This document shows, in pieces, positions 1 through 8,321 of a DNA stretch of 64,000 nt. This DNA is from Gemmataceae bacterium (lineage in GTDB: Bacteria; Planctomycetota; Planctomycetia; Gemmatales; Gemmataceae), in contig JAKEET010000094.1 in the NCBI GenBank assembly GCA_022616435.1, forward strand, positions 85,404 to 149,403, in the 5' to 3' direction. A program made the position numbers and the translations under genes. The first letter of the stretch is position 1; every line of letters starts with the position of its first letter. The notes beneath the pieces are model-generated. The model did no database searches. It was not told where the DNA came from and worked only from the letters and a program-made list of their open reading frames with translations.

Positions 1-1363
1 CGGCTCTGTCGAGCTCACCCGCCAGCGCGGCATGAACCAGCCGCCTGGTGACGGCGATCGGGAAGCGCTTGCCCCGGCCGTACGCGCCGCCGGTCCAGCC
101 GGTGTTGACGAGCCACACCTGGGCCCCTGATTTCTCCAGCCGCTCGCGCAACAATTCCGCGTAGCGCATCGGCGGCAACGTCAGGAACGGGGCGCTGAAG
201 CAAGCGCTGAAGGTGGCCGACGGCTCCTTGATCCCCGCCTCGGTGCCGCCGATCTTCGCGGTGTAGCCCGACAGAAAATGATACATCGCCTGCTCGCGGG
301 TCAAGCGGCTCACCGGCGGCAGCACGCCGTAGGCGTCGCACGTCAGGAAGAACACGTGCCGCGGCGGCGGACCTTGCCCGGTCGGCTCGGCGCCGGGGAT
401 GTGCTCGAGCGGATAGGCGGCGCGGGTGTTTTCCGTGATCGTCGTGTCGTCGAAGTTCGGCCGCCGGGTCGCGGGATCGACGATGACGTTTTCCAGGATG
501 CTGCCGAAACCGAGGGCGTGATAGATCTGCGGCTCGCTGGCCTCCGACAGGCGGATGCACTTCGCGTAGCAGCCTCCTTCGAAGTTGAAGATGCCGTGCT
601 CGGACCAGCCATGCTCGTCGTCGCCGATCAGCTGGCGCATGGGATCGGCGGACAGGGTCGTCTTGCCGGTGCCGGACAGGCCGAACAAGAGAGCGGTGTC
701 GCCGTCCGGGCCGAGGGTGGCGGAGCAGTGCATCGGGAAGACGCCGCGCTCCGGCAGCCAGTAGTTGAGGTAGGAGAAGACCGATTTCTTGATCTCGCCG
801 GCGTAGTGCGTGCCGCTGATGACAATCTGGCCGCGTTCGACGCCGAGGATGATCGCGGCGCCGGAGCGAGTGCCGTCGCGCGCCGGGTCAAGTTGCAGGT
901 CGGGGGCGTGCAGGATCGTGACCGCCGGCTGAAACCCAGCGCGCTCGGCCGCGGTGGGCCGGCGCAGGATGATATGGGCGAACAGGGCGTGCCAGGCGTT
1001 CTCGGTGACGACGCGGACCGGCAGCCGGTGGCGTGGATCGGCGCAGGCCCAGCCTTCGAACACGAACAGTTGCCGCGCCGCCAGATGCTGGGCGACGCGC
1101 TCGTTGATCTGCGCGAATACGGCGGGCGTTAGCCGCTGGTTGACGTCGCCCCACCACACCCGATCCTGCGCAGCGGAGTCGGCGACGACGTACTTGTCGC
1201 GGGCGGCGCGGCCGGTGTGCGGCTCGGTGGATGTTCGCAACGCGCCGCGGTCGGTCAGCGTGGCTTCGCTGCGCTCCAGGGCCATCTCGACGAGCCGCGC
1301 CGGCGGCAGATTGACATGCGCCGCGCCGAGGTCCGGTAAACCCAAGGTATGCATATCGGCCAT
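1..1363 (-). CDS. pckA: Phosphoenolpyruvate carboxykinase (ATP), C-terminus cut by window edge
   Basis: Converts oxaloacetate and ATP to phosphoenolpyruvate, CO2 and ADP, the entry step of gluconeogenesis in the cytosol. Reading leftwards, 454 codons are visible and the frame is still open at base 1; the family is about 540 residues, so roughly the last 85 are outside the window. The P-loop GLSGTGKTT lies near residue 228, followed by the metal-binding LIGDDEHGW motif, both characteristic of ATP-type PEPCK. The start is the ATG at 1363 (MADMHTLGLPDL), preceded by AAGGA about 7 bases upstream; an in-frame ATG two codons earlier lacks good spacing. A TACAAT -10-like box sits about 35 bases upstream. 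It is divergent from the TPR membrane protein gene. Family assignment is very secure. Confidence 0.95.
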   Translation of the reverse strand, partial: MADMHTLGLPDLGAAHVNLPPARLVEMALERSEATLTDRGALRTSTEPHTGRAARDKYVVADSAAQDRVWWGDVNQRLTPAVFAQINERVAQHLAARQLFVFEGWACADPRHRLPVRVVTENAWHALFAHIILRRPTAAERAGFQPAVTILHAPDLQLDPARDGTRSGAAIILGVERGQIVISGTHYAGEIKKSVFSYLNYWLPERGVFPMHCSATLGPDGDTALLFGLSGTGKTTLSADPMRQLIGDDEHGWSEHGIFNFEGGCYAKCIRLSEASEPQIYHALGFGSILENVIVDPATRRPNFDDTTITENTRAAYPLEHIPGAEPTGQGPPPRHVFFLTCDAYGVLPPVSRLTREQAMYHFLSGYTAKIGGTEAGIKEPSATFSACFSAPFLTLPPMRYAELLRERLEKSGAQVWLVNTGWTGGAYGRGKRFPIAVTRRLVHAALAGELDRA

Positions 1364-1397
1364 GATCATCCTTGCTCGAATGGCGATCCCTTCGCGG

Positions 1398-1403
1398 ATT
1401 GTA
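1398..1403 (-). promoter_or_regulatory. Candidate -10 box of pckA
   Basis: TACAAT on the minus strand, 34 bases before the pckA ATG. No convincing -35 hexamer is visible 16-18 bases further upstream. It would give a leader of about 28 bases. Confidence 0.4.
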
Positions 1404-1445
1404 ACACATGTGGCCCCATGGCGAGAAGGCGATGTGACCAGCATG

Positions 1446-1451
1446 TATAAT
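1446..1451 (+). promoter_or_regulatory. Candidate -10 box just upstream of the TPR membrane protein
   Basis: Perfect TATAAT ending 10 bases before the ATG at 1462. If used, transcription would begin around 1458, leaving almost no leader, and the ATG at 1450 inside the box could not be the start. No -35 match is evident. Confidence 0.45.
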
Positions 1452-1461
1452 GCACTGCACC

Positions 1462-3891
1462 ATGACGTGGACGCAGACCGAATTCCTGCTCAAGGGCATC
1501 TACCTGGGACTGCTGCTGACGATCGCGCTGCGCGGACCGACCTGGCACGAGCTGGCCCTGGTCGGCGCCTGCACGCTCGGCGGCCTGGTCGTGTGCCTGG
1601 CGGTGGCGGCGTATCACAAGATCCGCGAAGGCTACCGCATCGGCGGCCGGCTTCCCGCCTTCGTGCTATTCTTGTTGCTCGAGAATCCCGGCTCGGTCTA
1701 CATGGGCATCATCTTCGGCTTGCTCCTCGGCTCGCGAGTCGGATTCTATGGCCGCGAAAGCGAGGAGGAAAACTGGTGGCTGCTGGCGCCGGTCGCCGGC
1801 GGGGCGGTGCTCGGCATCGTCTTCTATGTGATGCGCCACGTCCGCGACCGGCAGCTTCGCAATTACCTCGGCCTCGGTCTGGCGGCGGTGCTCATCGGCG
1901 GCGGCTTCGCGGCGTTGCGCTTCGCCAATCTGTTCCCGGATCAATTCATGCTCGGCGTGCTCTTGCTCGCCGGCTTGCCTGGGTTCTACCTGCTAACGCT
2001 TTCCAGCATGGTCGAGGAATCGGAGGTCGAAGTCGCGGCCATGTGCGGCGCGCTGGGCGTCGGCCTGTGGATCATGATGGAGCGCTACGCCCCCAACATC
2101 AGCCTGGTCGCCTTGGTGGTGCCGCTCGCGGTCTACTATGTCTACACCCGCAACGTGCTGCCGGGCCTGCGCGTCTTCAAGCACACGCTCCGCGGCCTCA
2201 GCTACAGTCAGATCGGTCAGTACCGGCAGGCGCTGGCGTCGCTGAACCGGGCGCTGCAGCTCAATCCGAGCTATCCGCTGGCGCGCGGCCAGCTCTGGGA
2301 GCTGCACCGCAAGCTCGACGTCGAACTGCTCCGCAAAGAGCCGGAGATCCTGCAAGTCATCGACTATCGCCTGTGCCTGGAGCGCGTCGCCGAGCTGCTG
2401 CTGGGCGACAAGCCGCAGCCGGCGCAGCTCGCCGAGGCGTTGCGGCTCCTGGAATTGACGTCCGGCCAGCGGCCTGACCTGGAGACGTGCTGCCAGTACT
2501 GGCGGGCGGTGGCCTACACCCATCAGAAACAATTCGAGCTGGCGGCGTCGAACCTCGAAGGCCTGCTGCAAACGCCGGACAACAAGTCGCGGCGCACGGT
2601 GGACTTCGCGGGCTGGCAGCTGGCGTTGTTCCTCCACCCGGAGCTGAAGCGGCGCGTGGGCCAACCGCTGCTCGCTCACCCGGACCGCAAGCTCGACGCC
2701 ATCGCCGCCGCCGAACGCCAGCTCGCCCAGCAGGCCGATCACGCCGGCGCCTGGGAACTGAAGCGACTGCTCTACAGCGAATGGACCGAAGCGGAGTACC
2801 AAGCGGCGGTGCCGGCCGGCAAGCCGGCGCCGGACTTCGATTACGGCTACACCCAGCAGCTCGGGCTGGCGCTGATCGACGATCCGCAGCGCTGGCAGCG
2901 CGGCTGTGAGTATCTGCGCATCGCCGCTCGGGGACTGCCCGCGCAGGCGCCGGCCATCTTCATCCAGATCGCCAGGACGCACGAGAAGCACGGCGATGCG
3001 TCCGGGCTGTGGGACAACTATCGCAAGGCGATGCTCATCGGCCGGGCCATCGGCATCAGCAACCTGGCCGAGGCGGATCGCAAGCAGCTTGCGGCGGTGG
3101 TGAAGTCGCTCGGCGAACGGGCCATGAAGGCCGACGATGTGGACGCCGCCCTCGAAGCGTACAAGTTCTACACGCAGTTCGATCAGGGCCAGCTCGAAAC
3201 GTACCGCACGCTGGCGGAGCTGTTCGAGCGCAAGAAGGACGTGTGGCTGGCCCTCAACTGCACCGAGCACGCGCTGACGTATAACGCGGCCGACGCCGAT
3301 CTGCTGGCCCGCAAGGATCGTTATTACTACTCGTTGACGCCGGAGGAAGTGAAGCCGAAGCTCGACGACGCGAAGTGGTTCGACGTGGACTACTGTCAGC
3401 AGAAGGCGCGGCAGACGCTCGACGCCTACAAGGGCGACCTCGACTTGCTGGACTGGGCGACGCACCTGGCGGCGCTGGCGCGGGTGGCCAAGCCGGACGC
3501 GCTGTCGCCGCGATTGCTGCTGGCGCGGGCCCAGCGCCTCCGCGGCGAAGTGGCCGCGGCGATCGCGCTGCTCGAAGAGATCAGGCAGAACCGGCCGACC
3601 AAGTTCCGCAGCGAGGAGGAAGAAGACGCCTGGTTCGTCGCCCATCGGTTGCTGGGCGACATGTACCTGGACAGCAAGGCCGATCAGGCGGTGCAGTGCT
3701 TCCAGGAGTTCAAGAAAAGCCCGCGCAGCGGGGCCGACACCGCGTTCAAGCTCGGCCAGGCGTACGAGAACCTCGGCGACCTGCGCCGGGCCGCGTTGTA
3801 CTATGATGAAGTGACGACGTTCACGGAACATCCGCTGTACTACGAGGCCCGCGCCGGGCTGGAGCGGGTGAAGCGTGGCGGCGCGGCGTGA
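1462..3891 (+). CDS. Multi-pass membrane protein with C-terminal TPR repeats
   Basis: 809 residues. Roughly the first 230 contain several hydrophobic segments that should span the inner membrane, for example IYLGLLLTIAL near residue 13, LALVGACTLGGLVVCLAV near residue 35 and later VALVVPLAVYYVY. From about residue 245 the chain is soluble helical repeat with TPR character (YRQALASLNRALQLNPSYP and later YEN/YYDE-type repeats). It probably anchors a protein-protein interaction scaffold to the membrane; no enzyme motif is seen. I start at ATG 1462 (MTWTQTEF) rather than 1450 because a TATAAT box covers 1450. It is divergent from pckA and followed by a hairpin-containing gap and the thiolase gene. 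The specific role is unknown. Confidence 0.85.
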   Translation: MTWTQTEFLLKGIYLGLLLTIALRGPTWHELALVGACTLGGLVVCLAVAAYHKIREGYRIGGRLPAFVLFLLLENPGSVYMGIIFGLLLGSRVGFYGRESEEENWWLLAPVAGGAVLGIVFYVMRHVRDRQLRNYLGLGLAAVLIGGGFAALRFANLFPDQFMLGVLLLAGLPGFYLLTLSSMVEESEVEVAAMCGALGVGLWIMMERYAPNISLVALVVPLAVYYVYTRNVLPGLRVFKHTLRGLSYSQIGQYRQALASLNRALQLNPSYPLARGQLWELHRKLDVELLRKEPEILQVIDYRLCLERVAELLLGDKPQPAQLAEALRLLELTSGQRPDLETCCQYWRAVAYTHQKQFELAASNLEGLLQTPDNKSRRTVDFAGWQLALFLHPELKRRVGQPLLAHPDRKLDAIAAAERQLAQQADHAGAWELKRLLYSEWTEAEYQAAVPAGKPAPDFDYGYTQQLGLALIDDPQRWQRGCEYLRIAARGLPAQAPAIFIQIARTHEKHGDASGLWDNYRKAMLIGRAIGISNLAEADRKQLAAVVKSLGERAMKADDVDAALEAYKFYTQFDQGQLETYRTLAELFERKKDVWLALNCTEHALTYNAADADLLARKDRYYYSLTPEEVKPKLDDAKWFDVDYCQQKARQTLDAYKGDLDLLDWATHLAALARVAKPDALSPRLLLARAQRLRGEVAAAIALLEEIRQNRPTKFRSEEEEDAWFVAHRLLGDMYLDSKADQAVQCFQEFKKSPRSGADTAFKLGQAYENLGDLRRAALYYDEVTTFTEHPLYYEARAGLERVKRGGAA

Positions 3892-3919
3892 TGTGAGTTA
3901 TTGTGGGACGATTTCCGTA

Positions 3920-3953
3920 CCTGTCCGGTGCGGACAGGAGCGGAGTCCTGTCC
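3920..3953 (+). repeat. Competing inverted repeats upstream of the thiolase gene
   Basis: CCTGTCC (3920-3926) can pair with GGACAGG (3932-3938), while GGACAGGA (3932-3939) can instead pair with TCCTGTCC (3946-3953). The middle arm is shared, so only one hairpin can form at a time. It ends 30 bases before the thiolase start. It may be a dispersed repeat or a leader element. Confidence 0.55.
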
Positions 3954-3983
3954 TACGTTCGTGCCATTGCGGAGGGATTTGTC

Positions 3984-5141
3984 ATGCGACATGCCGTCAT
4001 TATCGAAGCGGTGCGGACGCCGATCGCCCGGGCCCATCCGGAGAAAGGCAACTATCGCGACATTCGCGCCGACGATCTGTCGGCGGACATCATGAAGGCG
4101 CTACTGGAGCGCGCGAAGTTCCCGGCCGGCGAGGTCGAGGACATCCACTGGGGCTGCGTCAAGCAAGAAGGCGAACAGGGCTACGACGTCGCCCGCATGG
4201 CCGCCCTCATCGCCGGGTTCCCCATCGAGGTGGGCGGCGCCACGGTCAATCGCAACTGCGGCTCGAGCTTGCAGGCGATCAACCAGGCGGCCCAGAGCAT
4301 CGCCGCCGAGTGCGAGGACGTGCAGATCGCCGGCGGCGTCGAGCACATGCATCACTTTCCCTTCGACACCAGCTATCAGCCGAGCCCGCGCTACGCCTAT
4401 CGCCACAGCCCGGCGACGTTGCACATGGGCCTGACCGCGGAAAATCTGGCGATCCGCCACAAGATCGGACGCAAGCAGCAGGATGAGTTCGCCCTGCGGA
4501 GCCATCGCCTGGCGGCCGAGGCGACCGACACCGGCATGTTTGCCGACGAGGTCATTCCCACCTGGGGCCGCGACGAGGACGGCCGCAAGATCCTGGTCAC
4601 GCAAGATCAGTGCATTCGCCGCGAGACGAGTCTGGAGTCGCTGGCGGCGCTCAAGCCGGCGTTCATGCCCGAGGGCGGCACCGTGACGGCGGGCAATTCC
4701 AGCCCGCTCAACGTCGGCGCGGCGGCGACGCTGGTCATGTCCGAGGAACGCGCCAAGGAACTGGGGTTGAAGCCGAAGGTCAAGATCCGGGCGATGGCGG
4801 TGGCCGGAGTCGATCCGTCGGTGATGGGGATCGGCCCCGTGCCGGCGACGCACAAGGCCCTGGAACGCGCCGGCCTGAAGCTCGAGGACATGGGCCTCAT
4901 CGAAATCAACGAGGCCTTCGCGGCCCAGACCCTGGCGGTGATCAAGCTGATGGGCGCCAACCCGGAGAAGGTGAACGTCCGCGGCGGCGCCATCGCCATC
5001 GGCCACCCGCTCGGCGCCAGCGGCGCCCGCATCGCGACGACGTTGATCCACGCCATGCTCGATCGCAAAGTGCAATTCGGCCTGGCGACCATGTGCATCG
5101 GCGCAGGGCAAGGCATCGCCACAATCTTCGAGGCGCTTTGA
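3984..5141 (+). CDS. Acetyl-CoA acyltransferase (thiolase)
   Basis: 385 residues. Thiolases cleave 3-ketoacyl-CoA with CoA, or run the reverse condensation, in fatty-acid or ketone metabolism in the cytosol. The nucleophile Cys92 lies in NRNCGSSLQ, the catalytic His in AIAIGHPLGASGAR and the second Cys in MCIGAGQGIA near the C-terminus, so the active site is complete and the length is typical. The ATG at 3984 has GGAGGG seven bases upstream; an upstream in-frame start at 3903 lacks this and has no family-like sequence. The gene converges on the Uma2 gene with only 5 bases between stops. No hydratase/dehydrogenase partner (FadB) is adjacent, so a degradative FadA role versus a biosynthetic AtoB/PhaA role cannot be decided. 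Confidence 0.93.
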   Translation: MRHAVIIEAVRTPIARAHPEKGNYRDIRADDLSADIMKALLERAKFPAGEVEDIHWGCVKQEGEQGYDVARMAALIAGFPIEVGGATVNRNCGSSLQAINQAAQSIAAECEDVQIAGGVEHMHHFPFDTSYQPSPRYAYRHSPATLHMGLTAENLAIRHKIGRKQQDEFALRSHRLAAEATDTGMFADEVIPTWGRDEDGRKILVTQDQCIRRETSLESLAALKPAFMPEGGTVTAGNSSPLNVGAAATLVMSEERAKELGLKPKVKIRAMAVAGVDPSVMGIGPVPATHKALERAGLKLEDMGLIEINEAFAAQTLAVIKLMGANPEKVNVRGGAIAIGHPLGASGARIATTLIHAMLDRKVQFGLATMCIGAGQGIATIFEAL

Positions 5142-5146
5142 TGTGG

Positions 5147-5836
5147 TTATTTGGTGGTGCGCTTCGCGGCGAGTCGTTCGACGAAAGCCCGATGTTCTTT
5201 GGTTTGGATCCCATCCTGCAAGACGGCTAGCGCCTTCTGCATGTCGCCCTCAAACAGTGCGGCGCCGTCCAGCCACAACCCAGGGAAAACCCGCGATCGC
5301 CAAATCCCGTCGTCATCAGCCGCGAGGATGTGGAAGCGGCCGTTGTCGAGGACATGCCAGCGGATTTCCTGTTCTCGGCGAAGCACAGCGAGGTATTCGG
5401 CCACGCCCGCGGCCTCATAGAGGTCGAATTTCTGGTTCAGATCATACGAGACACTTGAAACGCAGATTTCCACCATCAACTCGGGCGCCCCGTGCAAGTA
5501 TTTGCCTTCGAGCCAGGACTTGCCGCCGCATTCGGTGAGTATGCGCAGGTGCCGATCGGGCTGGGGCGCATCGTCCAGCAGGCACGTCGTTTCGTTGCTG
5601 CTGCTCCCGGTGCCCGGCGTTTGCACGCGGTAGTTGACGAGCCAACCGCCAACGTCATCTTCCAAGGGGCCGTGGTCATGCGAAACAGGCGATGGCATGT
5701 AGACGATCCCCCCGATAAGTTCCGCCCTCTTGATCTCCGGGTGCATTTCCCAGCGGCGCAAGAATTCCTCGCGTGTCAACTTGTCGCCGTTTCCAAGGGG
5801 CGCTGGCTCTCGTTCAGGGAGTTCCAGAATGGCCAT
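5147..5836 (-). CDS. Uma2 family (DUF820) putative endonuclease
   Basis: 229 residues. The family has a PD-(D/E)xK nuclease-like fold and is greatly expanded in planctomycetes and cyanobacteria; its physiological role is not established. Visible here are the family's N-terminal LTREEFLRRWEMHPE block, RAELIGGIVYMPSPVSHDH, PDRHL and the core APELMVEICVSS followed by DLNQKFDLYEAAGVAEYLAV, which hold the expected acidic and lysine positions. Start chosen at ATG 5836 (MAILELPERE), which has GGAG seven bases upstream; 13 further in-frame codons upstream have no such site. Monocistronic, convergent with the thiolase gene. Confidence 0.85.
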   Translation of the reverse strand: MAILELPEREPAPLGNGDKLTREEFLRRWEMHPEIKRAELIGGIVYMPSPVSHDHGPLEDDVGGWLVNYRVQTPGTGSSSNETTCLLDDAPQPDRHLRILTECGGKSWLEGKYLHGAPELMVEICVSSVSYDLNQKFDLYEAAGVAEYLAVLRREQEIRWHVLDNGRFHILAADDDGIWRSRVFPGLWLDGAALFEGDMQKALAVLQDGIQTKEHRAFVERLAAKRTTK

Positions 5837-5950
5837 GGGTTTTCTCCGCCCGGCGATTTCGTGTCGTCGACTCATCTTACCGCATGGTCACGAAAGCACG
5901 CAAGGCATCGGTGGATTGGCCGGCGCGAACGCCAAGCGGCAAGCCGCCGT

Positions 5951-6754
5951 TCACACCTTTCGATGTTGGGTCGTCGCCTCCTGCGTGCCGTCGGGCAGCG
6001 CGACCAATTCGTAATCGCCGAACAGGTTCGGCGCTTCCTTCTGCATGATCTTCAGCACCTGGACGGCGAGCTTGCGGATTTCGGTTTCGGCGTGGCGGTT
6101 GCCGCGCAGCTCGATGAAGTGACGCAGGGCGCGGGCGTTGGCGGTCACGAAAATCTTCGTCTCCGTGGCGTTGGGGAGCACGCTGCGGGCCGCCTGGCGG
6201 GCCAGCTTGCGGCGCAGCGTCTTGTCCGGCTCGTCCTGGAACGCGTCGAGCAGCTTCTCGGTGAGCTTCATGTACACCTGGTGCGTGATCCCGATCGCTT
6301 CGAGCCAGAGCTGGTGCAGCTCCGGGTTGCGGGCAATGCAATCGGGCTCGACGTATTCGGCGACCGATTCATCCACATAGCGCTGCGACAGTTGCGAATA
6401 GCCGAAGCCGGCGCGGTGGCGGATCAACTCGTGCGTCAGCGACCGGCTCACGCCCGCGAAGATGAAGTTCCACACGGCATGTTCCAGCACCGAGCCGTGG
6501 CCGACTTCAAGGATGTGGTTGAGATACGCCTGGTTGCCGCCGGGCCGGGGTTTGGCGAACGACATGTAACAGACGCGGCCCGCGACCTCGGCCAGGTATT
6601 CGCCGGCGACCTCGGTGTCGGACTGCCAGGCGACGCCGTGATCGGCCAGGAAGCGATCCAGCTCGGCGTCGCTCGTGGTCTGCACGCCGACAAGGTACAC
6701 GGTGGGGTCGGTGATGACGCGGATCGGAGTCGTCTCGGCGGCGGTGGTGGTCAC
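5951..6754 (-). CDS. thyX: Flavin-dependent thymidylate synthase
   Basis: 267 residues. Makes dTMP from dUMP using methylene-tetrahydrofolate, FAD and NADPH, releasing tetrahydrofolate rather than dihydrofolate. The ThyX signature is present as RHRAGFGYSQLSQRY; it has one more residue between RHR and the following Ser than the classic RHRx7S form, a spacing I believe occurs in a subfamily. Other ThyX blocks include GHGSVLEHAVWNF and the C-terminal ALRHFIELR. I start at GTG 6754 (VTTTAAETTP) with AAGGA seven bases upstream; the open frame extends 76 codons further but runs through repeat DNA and a TATAAT box. No thyA or folA is in the window; see the FolK-SDR fusion at 59031-60281. Confidence 0.94.
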   Translation of the reverse strand: MTTTAAETTPIRVITDPTVYLVGVQTTSDAELDRFLADHGVAWQSDTEVAGEYLAEVAGRVCYMSFAKPRPGGNQAYLNHILEVGHGSVLEHAVWNFIFAGVSRSLTHELIRHRAGFGYSQLSQRYVDESVAEYVEPDCIARNPELHQLWLEAIGITHQVYMKLTEKLLDAFQDEPDKTLRRKLARQAARSVLPNATETKIFVTANARALRHFIELRGNRHAETEIRKLAVQVLKIMQKEAPNLFGDYELVALPDGTQEATTQHRKV

Positions 6755-6788
6755 GCGACAATCCTTGGCGGGGCGAATGGTTTGGATT

Positions 6789-6794
6789 ATTATA
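6789..6794 (-). promoter_or_regulatory. Candidate -10 box of thyX
   Basis: Perfect TATAAT on the minus strand 34 bases before the thyX GTG, immediately outside the inverted-repeat element at 6799-6892. No clear -35 hexamer. Confidence 0.45.
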
Positions 6795-6798
6795 AGAG

Positions 6799-6892
6799 GC
6801 TGTCCGAAAAGGCGCCTGGACCCCTGATTTTGCGTCGCAAGTCCGTATTCCAATGTCGCGGCGGCAAGGGTCCAGACACTTTCTCGGTCAGC
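6799..6892. repeat. 94-bp element with imperfect 27-bp terminal inverted repeats
   Basis: Arms 6799-6825 and 6866-6892 match at 21 of 27 positions when one is inverted. The core (CCGAAAAGG next to GGACCCC) resembles the perfect palindrome at 15301-15327. It lies in the divergent region between thyX and the aminotransferase gene. Confidence 0.6.
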
Positions 6893-6905
6893 TGAAAGGC
6901 TGTTT

Positions 6906-6928
6906 CCGAAGTCGCAAGACTTCGGGAG
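6906..6928 (+). promoter_or_regulatory. Leader hairpin with GCAA loop overlapping the ribosome-binding site
   Basis: CCGAAGTC (6906-6913), loop GCAA (6914-6917), GACTTCGG (6918-6925) form a perfect 8-bp stem with a GNRA-type tetraloop. The likely Shine-Dalgarno GGGAG (6924-6928) begins in the 3' arm, so pairing could hide part of it. A closely similar leader precedes the HEAT-repeat gene start near 47862. Confidence 0.55.
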
Positions 6929-6936
6929 TATTGCCC

Positions 6937-8310
6937 ATGAAGAAGCTGGCGCTGCCCACGACCGATCACATCCCCATGCCATACGACGGTCCGTCGCGCG
7001 CCGACGTGCTGGCCCTGCGAACCCAGTACTTGACGCCGGGCCTCATCACCTACTATCGCGACCCGCTGCTGATCGTCGAAGGCCGCATGCAATACTTGTG
7101 GGACGAGACCGGCAAGCAGTATCTCGACGCGTTTGCCGGCATCGTGACCGTTTCCGTCGGGCATTGCCATCCGGACATCGTCGCCAGGGTGCGCGATCAG
7201 ATCGGACGGCTGCAGCACACGACCACCATCTACCTGCACCCGGCCATCGGCGAGCTGGGCCGGCGCCTCGCCGAGCACATGCCGCCGGGCAGCGGCCTGT
7301 CGGTCAGCTACTTCACGAACTCGGGGAGCGAGGCGAACGAGATCGCCGTGCTGTCCGCGCGCGAGTTCACCGGCAACACCGACGTGATCAGCCTGCGCGG
7401 CGGCTACCACGGCGGCACGCAAGGCGCCATGGCGCTGACGGCGCACGGCACGTGGAAGTTCAAGTCGAGCCCATCCGCGAACGTCAAGAACGCCACGCCC
7501 GGTTACTGCTATCGCTGCCCCTACGGGCTGGAATACCCGAGCTGCGAACTGAAATGCGCCCGCGACGTCGAACCGCTCATTCGTTTTGAAACGTCCGGCG
7601 ACCTGGCGTGTTTCATCGGCGAACCGATCCAGGGCGTCGGCGGCGTGGTGACGCCGCCGCCGGAATACCTTCAGGTTGTCTACGACATCGTCCGGCGGCA
7701 CGGCGGCCTGTGCATCGCCGACGAGGTGCAAACCGGCTTCGGCCGCACCGGCGCGAAGTTCTGGGGCTTCGAAAACTGGAACGTGACGCCCGACCTGGTG
7801 ACCATGGCCAAGGGGATCGGCAACGGCGCGCCGCTCGGGGCGTGCGTCACTCGGCCCGAGATCGCCAAGGTCATGGCGCGGCGGATCCATTTCAACACGT
7901 TCGGCGGCAATCCGGTCAGTGTCACCCAGGGGTTGGCGACACTGGACATCATCGATCGCGATCGACTGCAAGACAATGCCCGCGACGTTGGCGCGCATCT
8001 GAAGAACCGGCTGCTTGAACTGCAAGAGCGGCAACCCCTGATCGGCGAGGTTCGCGGACTGGGCCTGATGCTCGGCGTGGAGCTGGTGAAGGATCGCCGG
8101 ACCAAAGAACCGGCCGCCGCCGAAACCGCCGAGGTCATGGAGCTGGCGAAGGAGCGCGGCCTCTTGATCGGCAAGGGCGGTCTCGACGGCAACATCCTGC
8201 GCATCAAGCCGCCCCTGTGCATCACGAAGGCCGATGCGGACTTTCTGGTCGATTGTCTCGACGACGTGCTGTCGACAGTCTCGGGCGATGGCGCGTTCGT
8301 TTCCAGATGA
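6937..8310 (+). CDS. Class III PLP-dependent aminotransferase (AGXT2-like)
   Basis: 457 residues. PLP enzyme transferring an amino group between an amino acid and a keto acid; alanine-glyoxylate, 4-aminobutyrate or beta-amino-acid substrates are possible. Visible: FTNSGSEANEIA (cofactor phosphate region), CIADEVQTGFGRTG with the PLP-nitrogen Asp near residue 260, and TMAKGIGNGAPLGA with the Schiff-base Lys near residue 290. A four-cysteine block, CYRCPYGLEYPSCELKC, lies near residue 190 as in related class III enzymes. The start MKKLALPTTDH is preceded by GGGAG with 8-base spacing, in a hairpin. It converges on the FAD oxidoreductase gene. In-frame codons upstream run through repeat DNA and are not used. 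Substrate not determinable. Confidence 0.92.
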   Translation: MKKLALPTTDHIPMPYDGPSRADVLALRTQYLTPGLITYYRDPLLIVEGRMQYLWDETGKQYLDAFAGIVTVSVGHCHPDIVARVRDQIGRLQHTTTIYLHPAIGELGRRLAEHMPPGSGLSVSYFTNSGSEANEIAVLSAREFTGNTDVISLRGGYHGGTQGAMALTAHGTWKFKSSPSANVKNATPGYCYRCPYGLEYPSCELKCARDVEPLIRFETSGDLACFIGEPIQGVGGVVTPPPEYLQVVYDIVRRHGGLCIADEVQTGFGRTGAKFWGFENWNVTPDLVTMAKGIGNGAPLGACVTRPEIAKVMARRIHFNTFGGNPVSVTQGLATLDIIDRDRLQDNARDVGAHLKNRLLELQERQPLIGEVRGLGLMLGVELVKDRRTKEPAAAETAEVMELAKERGLLIGKGGLDGNILRIKPPLCITKADADFLVDCLDDVLSTVSGDGAFVSR

Positions 8311-8321
8311 GAGTCCACGAG

